Positions 35,201 through 46,307 of a stretch of 47,306 nt of DNA are shown here, one piece after another. The position numbers and the translations under genes are program-made. The DNA is taken from assembly GCA_013054445.1 (NCBI GenBank), contig JAAMPI010000256.1, positions 1 to 47,306 on the forward strand. The letters run 5' to 3'. The DNA is from Cudoniella acicularis (lineage: Eukaryota; Ascomycota; Leotiomycetes; Helotiales; Helotiaceae). Numbering within the stretch: position 1 is the first letter of the stretch; every line of letters begins with the position of its first letter. The notes beneath the pieces were generated by a model. The model ran no database searches. It had not been told where the DNA came from and saw only the letters and a list, made by a program, of their open reading frames with translations.

Positions 35201-35808
35201 CTAGTTAGAAGGTTCGACAGATATCGTGAAGTGACCAACCTTGTCATATCTTTCCTCCGCCGCTCGCCTCGACTGGGCCTTGCTACGAGGGCTAGTTCCC
35301 GTAATAATAGGGTACAATGCAATCAATTGCTCATAGCCCTTTGCCGTCTTGGAAACTTCAAAGGTCTTGATGCGCAACCCTTCTAGAAGTTTGACTTGGC
35401 GTTTTGGTAGAGGTTTGAAGGCTGAAACGGAGAGATGCCGAAGACCTTTACAACCAAGCAAGAGATCCACGAACTCGTAGGGCCCCCAGGTGTACAATTC
35501 GACGTGAAGGTTTGCCACAAGTTTATAAGCTCGGAGACTTATGGTCGTTAAGAAGAGCGGCAGCTGGTCACGAATGTCGGAGGAGAACACAAATTTATTC
35601 GATCGGTATAGAAGTTCTTCTGCCTCGAAATGGATCTGGTGACAAACCTCAAGATCGCGGCCGAACGATCTGGCAGGGGACTGTGTTTTTGCTCGCCAAA
35701 AACTTGATTATACTGGATCGAAATCGGTTTATTGCTGACTAGAAGCAATTCGTAGATCATATTTCGGGTTTCCAACGGTATTTTGTATAATGAAGAATAA
35801 GCTGACAT
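35201..35808 (-). CDS. 2EXR/F-box-like fungal protein, with a one-base frameshift
   Basis: The start at 35808 gives MSAYSSLYKIPLETRNMIYE, matching the opening of 2EXR-type fungal domains (F-box-like, LPxExRNxIYE). After SAAILR the frame must shift by one base to continue CHQIHFEAEELLYRSNKFVF, which is the conserved next part of the domain (CrQIhxEAxxLLY). The shift lies near 35665. The second part runs to a stop at 35201. Coding length is one base short of a multiple of three; the joined protein would be about 202 residues. The domain is common in fungal genomes and its molecular role is largely unknown. This is either a recent pseudogene or a consensus error. Confidence 0.65.
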
Positions 35809-36412
35809 GAAGGTGTTATTTGAATGAACAGTATTGGAAGTTGAGGATGCCTGGAGATGGAAGCAGGTCGAAACCAGACCCTTGGGGAAGGGGTTTATAT
35901 GTCTGGCCTGACCAGGTAAGATGGATAGTTGGTGAGGCAAGTTTGTCATTGGGCATGAAGGTGGGCACAGCTCAGCTGCTTCATCTGGTATTGAGCGGCG
36001 AAGCTGGATGGCGAAGGCGATCGTGGCTGCGGGGTCCGGGGGAGGGAGGCGGAAGGGGGGTGAGCGATTCAAGCCATGCATATGCAGGCTAAGGTGTTAT
36101 GTGTAATATATCATACAATCATACAGAAAATTGCTCTGACGGTAACTTTTTGCATAATTACGTCTCCTGCATGGTTTTATCCATTGGATATTTCCTAAGA
36201 TTACATGCTCACAGCATGTCCCTAAATTTCTAGATCCAGGTTTCTTCTTCTCAAATCCGAAAGATAGGTTTACTTGTCTCTAGCTAGATTTCCAATGGCT
36301 CCAAACTTCCACATATACCTGTGCTGCGCCTATTTATCCTACGTTGTATGCTAGTACACTGCGAGGAGCTTTCACTGTCAAGGCGTTTCCAGCCAACACG
36401 AAACAAATAACA
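35809..36412. other. Intergenic spacer
   Basis: No gene recognised. The in-frame extension upstream of the next gene begins with TTG, so its first ATG at 36413 is taken as the start. Confidence 0.45.
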
Positions 36413-37555
36413 ATGCCTTTGGAACAGAATGGAACTGTACTCCTCCGGGAATTCTCTCTCGCCTCTCGACATCTTGGCTGGTTTGGTCCCGTTCATCGTA
36501 TGATGACAGCCAAAACGTTCGTTTGCGCGCTCGTCGATGCCCCAGGGGTATTCCCATTAGCAACAATGCTTCAGATACAATTCGTCCAGTCCATCTTTCC
36601 AGATGAGGTTCGGTTTGAGCAAGTCTCCCTGCCCTGGGAAGGAAGAGAGGGAGCTAGAAAGAGGGACCGAATGCTACAACATCCATTAAAGACTGCCCAT
36701 CTTCTGCTCGCCCAGTGGAAAAGCCTTCTCGAAAGCGGCCCTGAAAACAGGACAAATGTCGGTGTGCAAGATTGTATCATCGTAGCAAAGGCCGAAGCAT
36801 TGTTTGTTGCATGGGGACAGCCAGTGCGGTCTTTTGAGAAAATGTCTCCAGAACTTTGGGATATTGTCCTAGGGGATCTCTCATCGCTCAATGGAAAGTA
36901 TGCTGCTGAAGCCTTCAACTTCACCTTGTCAGAACGACAGCAAAAACATAGCAATATATGGGGGATGATCATTAAGGAAGAGGAGGAATGGACATCAATC
37001 GCTATGAATCAAGGTCTTAATCCTATTCTAATTGGCGACGATCTTTACGCCCTTTACGATAATCCCACATCAACCGGTTATATAGCAGTTATCACTGGCG
37101 ATATATCGGGCGATATTAGATTCGAAAGAGACAAATTCCTAGATTCCTTAAGAGCACATGATCGAAAGGAGAATGAAGTTGTCTTTCATGAGTCAAATAT
37201 CACTCTTAACATTAATGAACCCCTTTAGAGCTCTGAAACTATTGTTTTATCGACTCCAGAGAGGCTTTTTTCCTGCCAAGCTACAGGGTTACGTTCAGCT
37301 TCTCTATATTGGAAAGACAGCGAATATTCTGTCCGAATTATTAAATCTAACGATATTATCGGCATAGGAGAACAGGTATCTTCCTTACAAGACGTCTCTA
37401 AGATTTCTGCTGTTACTTTGACAAGCCCGCGAGAAATGTGCTTATCGCACAGTTACCAACAATTCTTTGAAAGTGCGAATCGCCCAAAAGTACATCATAT
37501 AATGCGAGGGGGGGAAGTTGTTGGGTGGACGATTGCTCAATTTGGGGGTGTTTAA
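36413..37555 (+). pseudogene. Unknown-function gene interrupted by a single in-frame TAG
   Basis: From the ATG at 36413 (MPLEQNGTVLLREFSLASRH) the frame is open for 271 codons to a TAG at 37226-37228, then open again without any frameshift for another 108 codons to TAA at 37553-37555. The part after the stop (ETIVLSTPERLFSCQATGLR) has the same composition as the part before it, so the TAG probably replaced a CAG or TGG codon. I do not recognise a domain. Visible features are VRFEQVSLPWEGREGARKRD, DCIIVAKAEALFVAWGQ and PILIGDDLYALYDNP. There is no signal peptide. A shorter 271-residue protein may still be made. An LTR starts 45 bp after the second stop. Confidence 0.5.
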
Positions 37556-37599
37556 CTCGGTACAGTGACGCGTAACTGCTGTTAACCTAATCCACTTTA

Positions 37600-37858
37600 T
37601 GTTACAGNTCTGCAAAGGCACTAGGGGCCCTGACGNCACGTNGGGACGTATTTGCAAGAANTGCTGTATTCACGAAGAAACTAAGCTAAGGAGAGAAGAA
37701 GAGAGGTGGCCCCGNAGGGGCCTTATATACAGGAGGTGAGTTCNGNTAAGCGAGGNCACGTGATAAGGGGTCAGGGGGACGCGTCGCAGGCAAGGCCGAC
37801 GTGTCAGGTCAGGGGGACGCGTCAGGTAAGGGGGACGCGTCAAACCAGGTCTGTGACA
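37600..37858. mobile_element. LTR-like element with tandem AGGGGGACGCGTC units and many N positions
   Basis: The element begins TGTTACAG and ends CTGTGACA (7 of 8 terminal bases complementary). It has three copies of AGGGGGACGCGTC at 37773, 37811 and 37829. It contains eight single N calls between 37608 and 37756, far more than the rest of the window. No target-site duplication was found (flanks CTTTA and ATACC), so one boundary may be wrong. Confidence 0.55.
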
Positions 37859-38333
37859 ATACCCCTTAGAGTGTGACGTTGGACTTAGATCACTATAAAT
37901 AAATTGTTAGCTTTTTTAAAACTTTAAATCAAAATTCAAGTGCTAGGGACCTCTATAGTAGTTGAAAAAAGAGACGATATTGTCCTTGAATCTTTAGATC
38001 ATCTCGCGACCGGGTTTCTAGTACCACCATATCGGCCTGGACTTCGTTGCTCATCGGCGACTGGACATGCTAAACAGAATATGATGCGCGTGCGTTCTTA
38101 TTAATCAGGATATTCACATTTGACTACTCTATACGGGAAGTGCAGACTCTGCCCAGCTAAATACAGTAGGAGATTGCTAGTCCGGCCGCGAGGCATGTCG
38201 GACCCGCTCCGAGGTCTCCATAGCAACAATTCTCATTATCCACGTGCCAAAGCATTGCTTAAAGCGATACTCTCAAAGCTCCCTCGAATGTTGCACTTCC
38301 GGGCGCCCTTTACTCACAAAGCCCCTTCATCCT
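37859..38333. other. Intergenic spacer
   Basis: Nothing recognised between the LTR-like element and the IFI6/27-like pseudogene A; the short plus-strand frames here overlap its 3' end. Confidence 0.45.
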
Positions 38334-39177
38334 TTAGAGCTTCCCCCTCAAGGGTTTATCACCCTTAATAGCATCAAAGATCTTCAAGGCTCCGACGATA
38401 AGAGCTCCAGCACTAGTAATTCCATCAACGATAACGACACCATATCCTGCTGCGCCAGCACTTTACAGGGTCGCGAAAACGCTTCCAGCCGCGACGTCAC
38501 CGATATGAGAATGTACTAGAGCAGTAGCAGTGCCTAGACCATCCAAGTTAATAAAAATAACACAAGTATTCAAGTCAAAGGAGAATCTTACCAGCTCTAA
38601 CCCCCTCACTACCAAATCCAAGGACCCAGAGGGTAGGCGTAGTGACAAGACCAGGGTAAACAATGATTAGACCCGCACCGGCGATCACGGCCGTCTCTCC
38701 TGGATGATCTTGGATCTACTTGCCAGCTTCATCCAACGCAGGAGCAAGCTTCTCACGACCGAACTCAGCTAGTGCGGCAAGGGCTGGGCTGAGCTGCTTC
38801 TCGTGGAGTTCCTTCAAGGTCGCGCTCGTGACATAGAGACCTGGGATGATTTCCTTCTCGCCTAAGTCGTTGAGTGTGGCGACAGAAACACTGATAGCAG
38901 GACCAAGATGCTTCTCCTAGAATTCGGCCAACGCGTCGCCTGTCAGGAGGAGAGCGGGACCCAAATGTTGTTGTCCGAATCTATCGAGGACTTTATTAGT
39001 TTCGTCTAGGATATGACTTAGAGTAGGAGCAAATTTCTCGCGATTAAATTCTTTGATACTGGTAGCTGTATCGCTAATAATGGGCGCGACGTTGTCATTT
39101 GCGAATTCTTTTGTGAGGGTTGCTGTCCCCGCGAGATAGGTAACAACGCCTTTTATGAAGTCTCCGAAGGGCGCCAT
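38334..39177 (-). pseudogene. IFI6/IFI27-like (ISG12) protein gene A, with three in-frame stops
   Basis: Exon 1 (39177-38592) and exon 2 (38533-38334) flank a 58-bp intron (GTAAGA...TCTAG); the coding length is a multiple of three, so no frameshift is present. The frame has stops at 38919-38917, 38718-38716 and 38465-38463. After MAPFGDFIKGVVTYLAG the N-terminal part has about seven repeats of an 18-22 residue unit ending in a motif like EKxLxPAL (REKFAPTL, QQHLGPAL, EKHLGPAI, EKQLSPAL, REKLAPAL). The C-terminal part is the IFI6/IFI27 domain: DHPGETAVIAGAGLIIVYPG, then VAAGSVFATL, a stop where the family has Gln, then SAGAAGYGVVIVDG. Family members are small hydrophobic proteins of internal membranes. 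The stops fit C-to-T or G-to-A changes of CAG, TGG and CAA/CAG codons. Confidence 0.72.
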
Positions 39178-39646
39178 AGCTGGATGTTAGGAGTGAAGTA
39201 CTAGTTGTGTGGGTTATAGATAGGTTGCAAATCCAATGCGACGCGCTTTATCGGTGAGGTTATGGTGTCAGCGTTTTAGGCAAGGAAAGTGAAGTGGAGG
39301 AGGTTCGTGGTTTTATTTGTCCACGTTTGTTGGAGGTCGCTTACTGGTCATGGAAACGAGGCCTTTATACAGCCGGGCTCATCCAACACGCAGAGCTTCA
39401 AATATAGCACATGTGATAATAAGATTCCGTCTAAGGAAGTATCTAAGCTCGTTTCCTTTTGCAAGATCAAGGGTTTTGTCATGACAGGCTTGAAGCCCTT
39501 TCACTAGACATTTACAAATTCCTTCGGTCAACGCCCATGCTAGACGAGAACCTCGGAACCGAGATGCCCCTACCAAACATGCACTTTCTTCCCAGGCGTT
39601 CTGAATTCCGTGGCTTAGCATTGTGGCTCACAACCACAGAATTTCC
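39178..39646. other. Intergenic spacer between the two IFI6/27-like genes
   Basis: About 470 bp between the start of gene A and the stop of gene B. No gene recognised. Confidence 0.45.
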
Positions 39647-40639
39647 TCATGCGACCACAGCGACCACAGCGCCTAAAAACATGACAACTCCAGCACCAGT
39701 TCTAATGGCCCTGTGGACGACACCAACGCCATTTCCTCCCATTCCGGCACTCTAAAGTGTAGCAAATACTCCTTTGGGAGCGACAGGACCGACGTGCTTG
39801 ATAAGCCGCCACTGCCGAGGCTAGATTTGAAGCATAAACTGCCAGCTACTGGCTTCTTCCCGCTGAGCTGATAGTAATTTCATAAGATGGTAGGAGATAT
39901 ATCAAAAGTTAAAAGGATAACGGGGAGATTTTGTAGGTGTCTCTTAACTTGGCTTCTAAATTTACTTATCTCAACTTGAGACCTTAGAGCATCCCCCCCG
40001 ATCACAGAATCATAGCAAGATAATGAAGCACAGAATTGTTTCGAGTGAGAGCCCTCACCACCTTGAACCCCAGTGCCTGCGAAGCCTCCAGCCTGGAGAA
40101 GAGGTCCAGCAATCAACCCAGGAAACACAATCGTGCCCAACAACATTGCATGTAACGCGGTCTGGCCTGGATGTGCGGCCATCCAACTTCCTGCTGCTTG
40201 CTTGACGCCCACGCTCCCCACGCGCCGTGCGTGATCGGTCATGTGATTGGATCTCCGGGACCTGGCGTAGATCCTGAAGATCCAAGGGATCCAGGGGATC
40301 CCGTGATTTGTAGATCTATCACTACCTATATAGATTTCCTATATTAGAGCTTCGTGCTTAACTTATACTCTTAGCAATAAGATAACATTCTACAAGGATC
40401 TGCTTTAACACTTCTAAGACGATTAAACCAACGCCTCACGTGATATATATATATATACCACGTGACCACATAACGTTACACGCACCTGACAAGGCTGGGA
40501 CGATGTGCTCTTGTCCAATCTTGAGTGGTGCTTTACCTGCTTTGCCTAGAGTTGGGGTTAGGGTGTTGGTTCCAAAGGATGCTGCAGCAGCAGCAGTCCT
40601 TGCCAAAGAGGACCCAATGCTAGAGAAAATGGCTGCCAT
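39647..40639 (-). pseudogene. IFI6/IFI27-like (ISG12) protein gene B, broken
   Basis: The start at 40639 (MAAIFSSIGSSLARTAAAAA) is followed by LTPTLGKAG and EHIVPALSG, the same repeat type as in gene A, and a GTGCGT donor at 40485. The second block (near 40215-40060) has AAGSWMAAHPGQTALHAML and LIAGPLLQAGGFAGTG. The last block (39830-39647) has ASAVAAYQA, a one-base shift, then GVFATL, a TAG (39754-39752) where Gln is expected, and SAGMGGNGVGVVHRAIR. The gene is thus a tandem paralogue of gene A on the same strand, with at least one stop and one shift. The DNA between the first two blocks holds GATCC-rich sequence and an AT palindrome and may be an insertion, so exon borders are uncertain. 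Confidence 0.65.
40436..40465. repeat. Palindrome: CACGTG arms around an AT repeat
   Basis: TCACGTG, an alternating AT core, and CCACGTGA form an inverted repeat of 30 bp inside the first intron or insertion of pseudogene B. Confidence 0.7.
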
Positions 40640-41869
40640 GTTGAAAGCCCTTGCTGAAGTTAAACGACCAGGGTAAGAAAAGTCGAGGTGAGGTGAGGAG
40701 TGAAAGATTTTTTTGTAGATTGATGACAACGAGTGGCCAAGAAAGAAAAGCGACTACCAGTTGTTTCATCAAAGAGTTGTAAAAGCTATTTGGCCCGCGA
40801 AGAACGTTTCGAGCGTTGAATCGGAAGTGAGGCTAAGACGTAGCTTGACTTTTTTAGGGGCTGATTGGCGTCGATGGCGCAGTTGCGGTGAGCTAGGCAG
40901 AGCTTGATTTATACCCGACCTTACTTTATATAAGTTATACTAAAATCTTAACAACTTTAACACTTAGAGGTAAAAATAGCTAGATAAAATAATAAAGCTC
41001 TAGTCCAGCTATCGATTTTACCCTTTAAAATCGCTTTGGCCTTATTTATTATTCTATTATCTTTTTAAAGAGTAGAATTGTTACAACCCTGTGCGCTTTA
41101 CCGCATTTGGTAAACACACTTCACTTCATCACCGTAAAGTGACCAGCAACCTCCTCCGCTAGGTGGTCTGGCTCCTATCTACAACTATATACATAGCCGT
41201 TCAAAAGGAGTGCTTTACTTGATCTTTTGATATTATATCAGGCTCCTTGGCTGCCGCTTCTGCTAGCCATCTCATGTCCCTGTACCTTCAGTCTCCCCCC
41301 AGTGCTCCACTTCGTGTGATTTTGTGTGCCATTATGTGGGCCAAGTACCTGTTATGTGCTCTGTAAATTGGTGATGTCGTTTCAATGAAGGTTCAAGAAC
41401 CTGCCGGGCAGGACCACGGTTGCAGGAAGCGGTAATGCTCTCAGATCTACAAAATTGTGTGTGCTGTGTGTTTGCTTTGTTGTATTGTGTATGATATTAC
41501 TGCTTTTGAGATCTAGGTGGTCTAATTAAGGTTGTGTTGAGGTAGGAAAACCCTGAGGAGTTGCTGCCGGCTTGCAAGAACGCTTCACTGTAGCCACCTT
41601 CCTCCAATACTACCACCGCCCGTGATCGCTCCCCAGCACAATCCCATCTACCACTATGACCGGAGCCGCGCGTGAACTGTCAGGCCCTAAGGACAATCCG
41701 AGATCGAGTCGCAGTCGCTTTTGAGGTTACCGTCGCTACTCGCAAATCTATCATCCTACTGGCCACGCTGTTATCTTGAGCATGATGGATTAGCAGCCGC
41801 AAGCCCTCTGAGTGTGTCCCCCCCCCGTCTCGATCGCGACGCTCGATATCTCTTATCGAAACCTCTACT
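40640..41869. other. Gene-free region, repeat-like
   Basis: An AT-rich stretch at 40910-41080 is followed by sequence with TGTTACAACCCTGTGCG-like and CTATCTACAACTATATAC blocks that loosely recall the LTRs in this window. No intact frame or domain was recognised. Confidence 0.4.
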
Positions 41870-42410
41870 AAGATTAACCTACTCTTTATTTACTCGCAGC
41901 TGTCTGTTACGTCTACAAAAGCTTGATTCTGTTCTTATACTAATAGACTCCTTATACAGTTAACCTCGAGCCTAAGTGTAATATCCGACGTATGAATGTC
42001 CTATCTATGTATAGAGTTAAGCTATCCGGGTTTTGTTTAGTGCTCTATCGTTTCTCTAGTAACTAAGTAAGCTGGAGGCAGTCTATAGAAAATACGTAAG
42101 TATATCTATTAACTATATATACTAGATTCTCCTTAATTTCTATCTTTTATTACTATCTTCCTCTTTTAAAGTCGACTTATTTTTATTTATATAGTATCTA
42201 TAAAAGATAAGCCTATAAGTATCTAACCTCTTCTTAGTCTTTATATATTACTAGTTTCTCTTTTACCTATAATATAATCTTATAAATAACTCTAGCTATT
42301 TCTAACCATAATAATCTAATAAGTACTTCTTTATTAAGTCTCTTATTTAAATTATTTAATTAACTACTAATTAAACTCTAGCTAAAGATCTAAGAGACTA
42401 ATCATACCCA
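41870..42410. repeat. AT-rich tract with a RIP signature
   Basis: Within about 42080-42400 TpA steps are very abundant while CpA and TpG steps are almost absent (only a few of either). This is the dinucleotide footprint of repeat-induced point mutation, here on an old repeat I can no longer identify. Confidence 0.7.
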
Positions 42411-43168
42411 GCAATGTGATATGTAGCAACGGTGAGGATATAATATTCAGTACGATAAAAGTGATGGATATAGAAGATCAAGATGGGTGCTCGAGGTGAG
42501 GCTTTTATGGACCCCGCGCCTATTGTCAGCACTATAATCGCTTTTCCTCGACACCATTAAATGGACCTAATACTCCGTACTTAGTCAAATATAAAACATT
42601 GACATCGGACGCAAACCCAGGTCACCTAACACTCACCGCTGAATAGGGCACTCGGCGTTCGTATCTCCGCAGATATACATATAGCATTGAGGGAGCAAGT
42701 TCTAAATCAAAAATGAGGGAGGGGGCAACATGGTCTGTACCACGTGACCTTCCCTTAATTCACTAGCTACACTTCACAGAATAAATATCCCCATCTTAAT
42801 AATATGCTATCTGAACTAAGGGCTGTAAATTTAATTCGCGTGGTTCTACCTTTAGGTTCTTCGATATTCTTTTAAAATAAGTAAGTATTTAATTATTTTG
42901 AGGTGTTTTGTGGGCATTTCGTGGAGCGGAGTGTTGAGCAAAAAAGGGAATAAAACAATAAATTTGTATAGAAATCGGAGAAAGAAAGAGCGGGCTACAA
43001 AATAACAAGAATATTTCGAGAGCCTTCTACTTTGTTTGTGTCTCTGCTAAAGATTTCACGCTCGTGGGGGCATTTTGTTATATTATCTATCCGGTCGTAA
43101 TTCTTCACTATAACTGGAGAACATTCTAGTTCACAAACGATCTACCAGAAATATTTAATAAGTCAATC
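42411..43168. other. Intergenic spacer
   Basis: 3' side of the next gene. No gene or repeat recognised. Confidence 0.45.
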
Positions 43169-43961
43169 CTAGAGTCTAGAGAAAATACTCTGTGGTTTCT
43201 TGCCCAAATGCTCAACCCTTAGATCTACTCCGGCTGGAGTCTCCAATCTAGTCGTTGGTATCCATTTCTTGTGAGCTGGATTGTCGGTGTGGATACCAAC
43301 CATCATCATAAAATCTTCGTAAGATTCTTTTGTCAAACGGATGTCATATTCCTTTACGGTTGGACCCGTCCTGAAGTTGGGGAGTTGTCCGAGAGGAAAG
43401 TGGTACCAGTGCTCTCTCACAGCCCAAGATGTTTTCATAAATGGCTTTTTCTTACCGTTGACTATTATGGATGTTCTGTTTTCGAAGGAATACTCACAGT
43501 GCAAGGCTTCAATAGTTTCCAAGGGCTCGTCTTCCTTTTTGTCATGGAATAATATTTCAACCTCTCCAGAGTCCTTTTTCTTCTCTTTCATTTTTCGAAG
43601 TCTGGCAGTGTTATTCCCTTGGCCGAATCCCATGAGCGGTAGGCATGTTAGAACTAGTCCAGTAGATAAGTGGAAGACTTACTTGACAGGCTGTAACCAT
43701 AATCTCGCCGTTTCCTTCCGGGGGTAGGATCTTGAGAACTAGGGCTGGGCGATCGTATGTCCTTTTTTTCACACCACACCATGGTAGCCTGTCTTCAGGT
43801 GGCTTATCCTTACAATTTGGATTTTCGCATGGGAAATATCCAAACCCGGAGAGTGGTGGAAACATCAAGACACAGCCGACGCCGAGGTGTTTTGACTGCG
43901 CATGGGTCCGTACCCGGTCGGCCATTTCTTCTTTTGACTTCAGCCTTTCAGGTCGCGGCAA
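43169..43961 (-). CDS. Hypothetical two-exon fungal protein
   Basis: Exon 1 (43961-43683) encodes 93 residues starting MPRPERLKSKEEMADRVRTH, with a short Cys-containing loop (FPCENPNCKDK) and the hydrophobic core RPALVLKILPPEGNGEIMV. A strong GTAAGT donor follows at 43682. In phase with it, acceptors at 43580 or 43574 continue into DSGEVEILFHDKKEDEPLE and then a basic and aromatic segment (KKPFMKTSWAVREHWYHFPL), ending at 43169. A CTAAC branch-like site lies inside the intron. The protein would be about 227 residues. The DRPALVL strand recalls short fungal proteins of unknown function; I do not assign a role. No signal peptide or membrane helix is visible. The exon 2 start is uncertain. Confidence 0.55.
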
Positions 43962-45416
43962 GAAGGTTCGCTCGAATAAAGTAAATCCGTGCAGAAAGAA
44001 AAATCTCTGGAAGTAATACCGGTTTTGGTAGAAAATTAGTACATATTTTAGAACCAGACTGCGAATATATATACTATTAAATGATCATTCGGTGTCTCTC
44101 ATTCTGTCTTGAAGATCAAAGGTAGAAAAAAGCAGTTCCTTACAAAACACCTTTCAACTATTTCAATTCTGAAAGTACCTTCGAAGGAAAATGCCTAAGT
44201 TCGAAACTAATAGCAGGCAATAGATTAGGTCTGAGCAAATCTTCTAATCAAAAGAAATCGTAAAACCGGGAGTATTATTATTATAGTGGTAATCTCAGAT
44301 GACATTTCTAAACATCCGCCTCGGATGCAGTTAATCAGCATCGCCGCTCTGCTCAGGCACTAACCACCCTCGCCTCACTCTCTACTCAGGTTGCTTAGTC
44401 ACGTTCCTGCTCTCCCTCCTAGTGACCAATCATAATTTGCTTACTATTCGGTTCTACCGTGCAAAAGTTGTCAACTCTACACGACTATGTTCAAGGGGTC
44501 CAAGTCGGCTCCTAAGGAACCCAAACAAGAACCCCCTAAAAATACATCGTTCTCAAGGTAGATTCTTCTCGCAACCTGGCTTTTCCTAAGGAGAATCTGC
44601 CCTCGCGCCTTCTCTTTGATCTTTGCTCTTTCGTATCCCTCCTTCTACTAGACCACTGTAAAGGAATAAAAAGTGCAAGTAGGTCCGTTACGTGCTAAGA
44701 CGTGCAAAGTAGAGATAACTAACAAGACGAAAAGAATACCCGCATCTAGGCTACGGAAGTGAATCTATTCTATATCGTTTAAAGTATATATTGCGTGCGT
44801 AACCCTTAGAAAGCATTTGTTTAAAGAAGATTTATATATATAAATGTTATTATTGTCTACCGTTAGAATGGCGGCAAATGCCACCACATTTGCTAGGCAT
44901 TGTTGGCACTGTTGATATTATTAAATGCAAAGGGTATAACCACCGAATTCCTAGGAGCGATTTGTGCTGCTTTGCTGCCTTGCAGCCTTGAAGCCCATGT
45001 TTGGAATTCTAGGGTTTACCCCCCAGACTTGCCTGCCAAAAAATTAGAAAACCAAGAAGTCCATTTCGGGAATTGAAAAACGTGCTTTTGTAATTTTCTT
45101 CGCTTTTATATTGTTTCAGCGAGCAGAAAACACGAAGGCGCTTGGCACTGTCAGTGCACAGCGTTGCCGCCGACCCATGCGATGACTAATAGAGCTTGGG
45201 AAAACATCTTGGCATCAAATTGACTTGATTCTTCCGTTCCACAGTATCTTCTTGATTGATGTAGATAGACGAAGAAAGAAACCATCAAGTTGACAAATTT
45301 TCGGCTCTTTGTTTTGCTCTAGAACCTTGGAAAACTCGGATAGTTTCTTCTTTTTCAGCAATTTGATGGTAGAGAATTATGATTCTTTCTATATTCGTCA
45401 TCAATGGATGCAAAGT
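43962..45416. other. Intergenic spacer
   Basis: About 1.45 kb. A 24-codon frame at 44487 (MFKGSKSAPKEPKQEPPKN) ends beside a GT and could be a first exon, but no second exon was found. No other gene is supported. Confidence 0.45.

Positions 45417-46307
<891 letters not shown>

Noticed and set aside
40440..40676. Plus-strand frame opposite the first exon of IFI6/27-like gene B
   Set aside because: The opposite strand carries the family motifs; this is antisense shadow.
44487..44560. 24-codon frame MFKGSKSAPKEP... followed by a GT
   Set aside because: Could be a first exon, but no acceptor leads to a convincing second exon.
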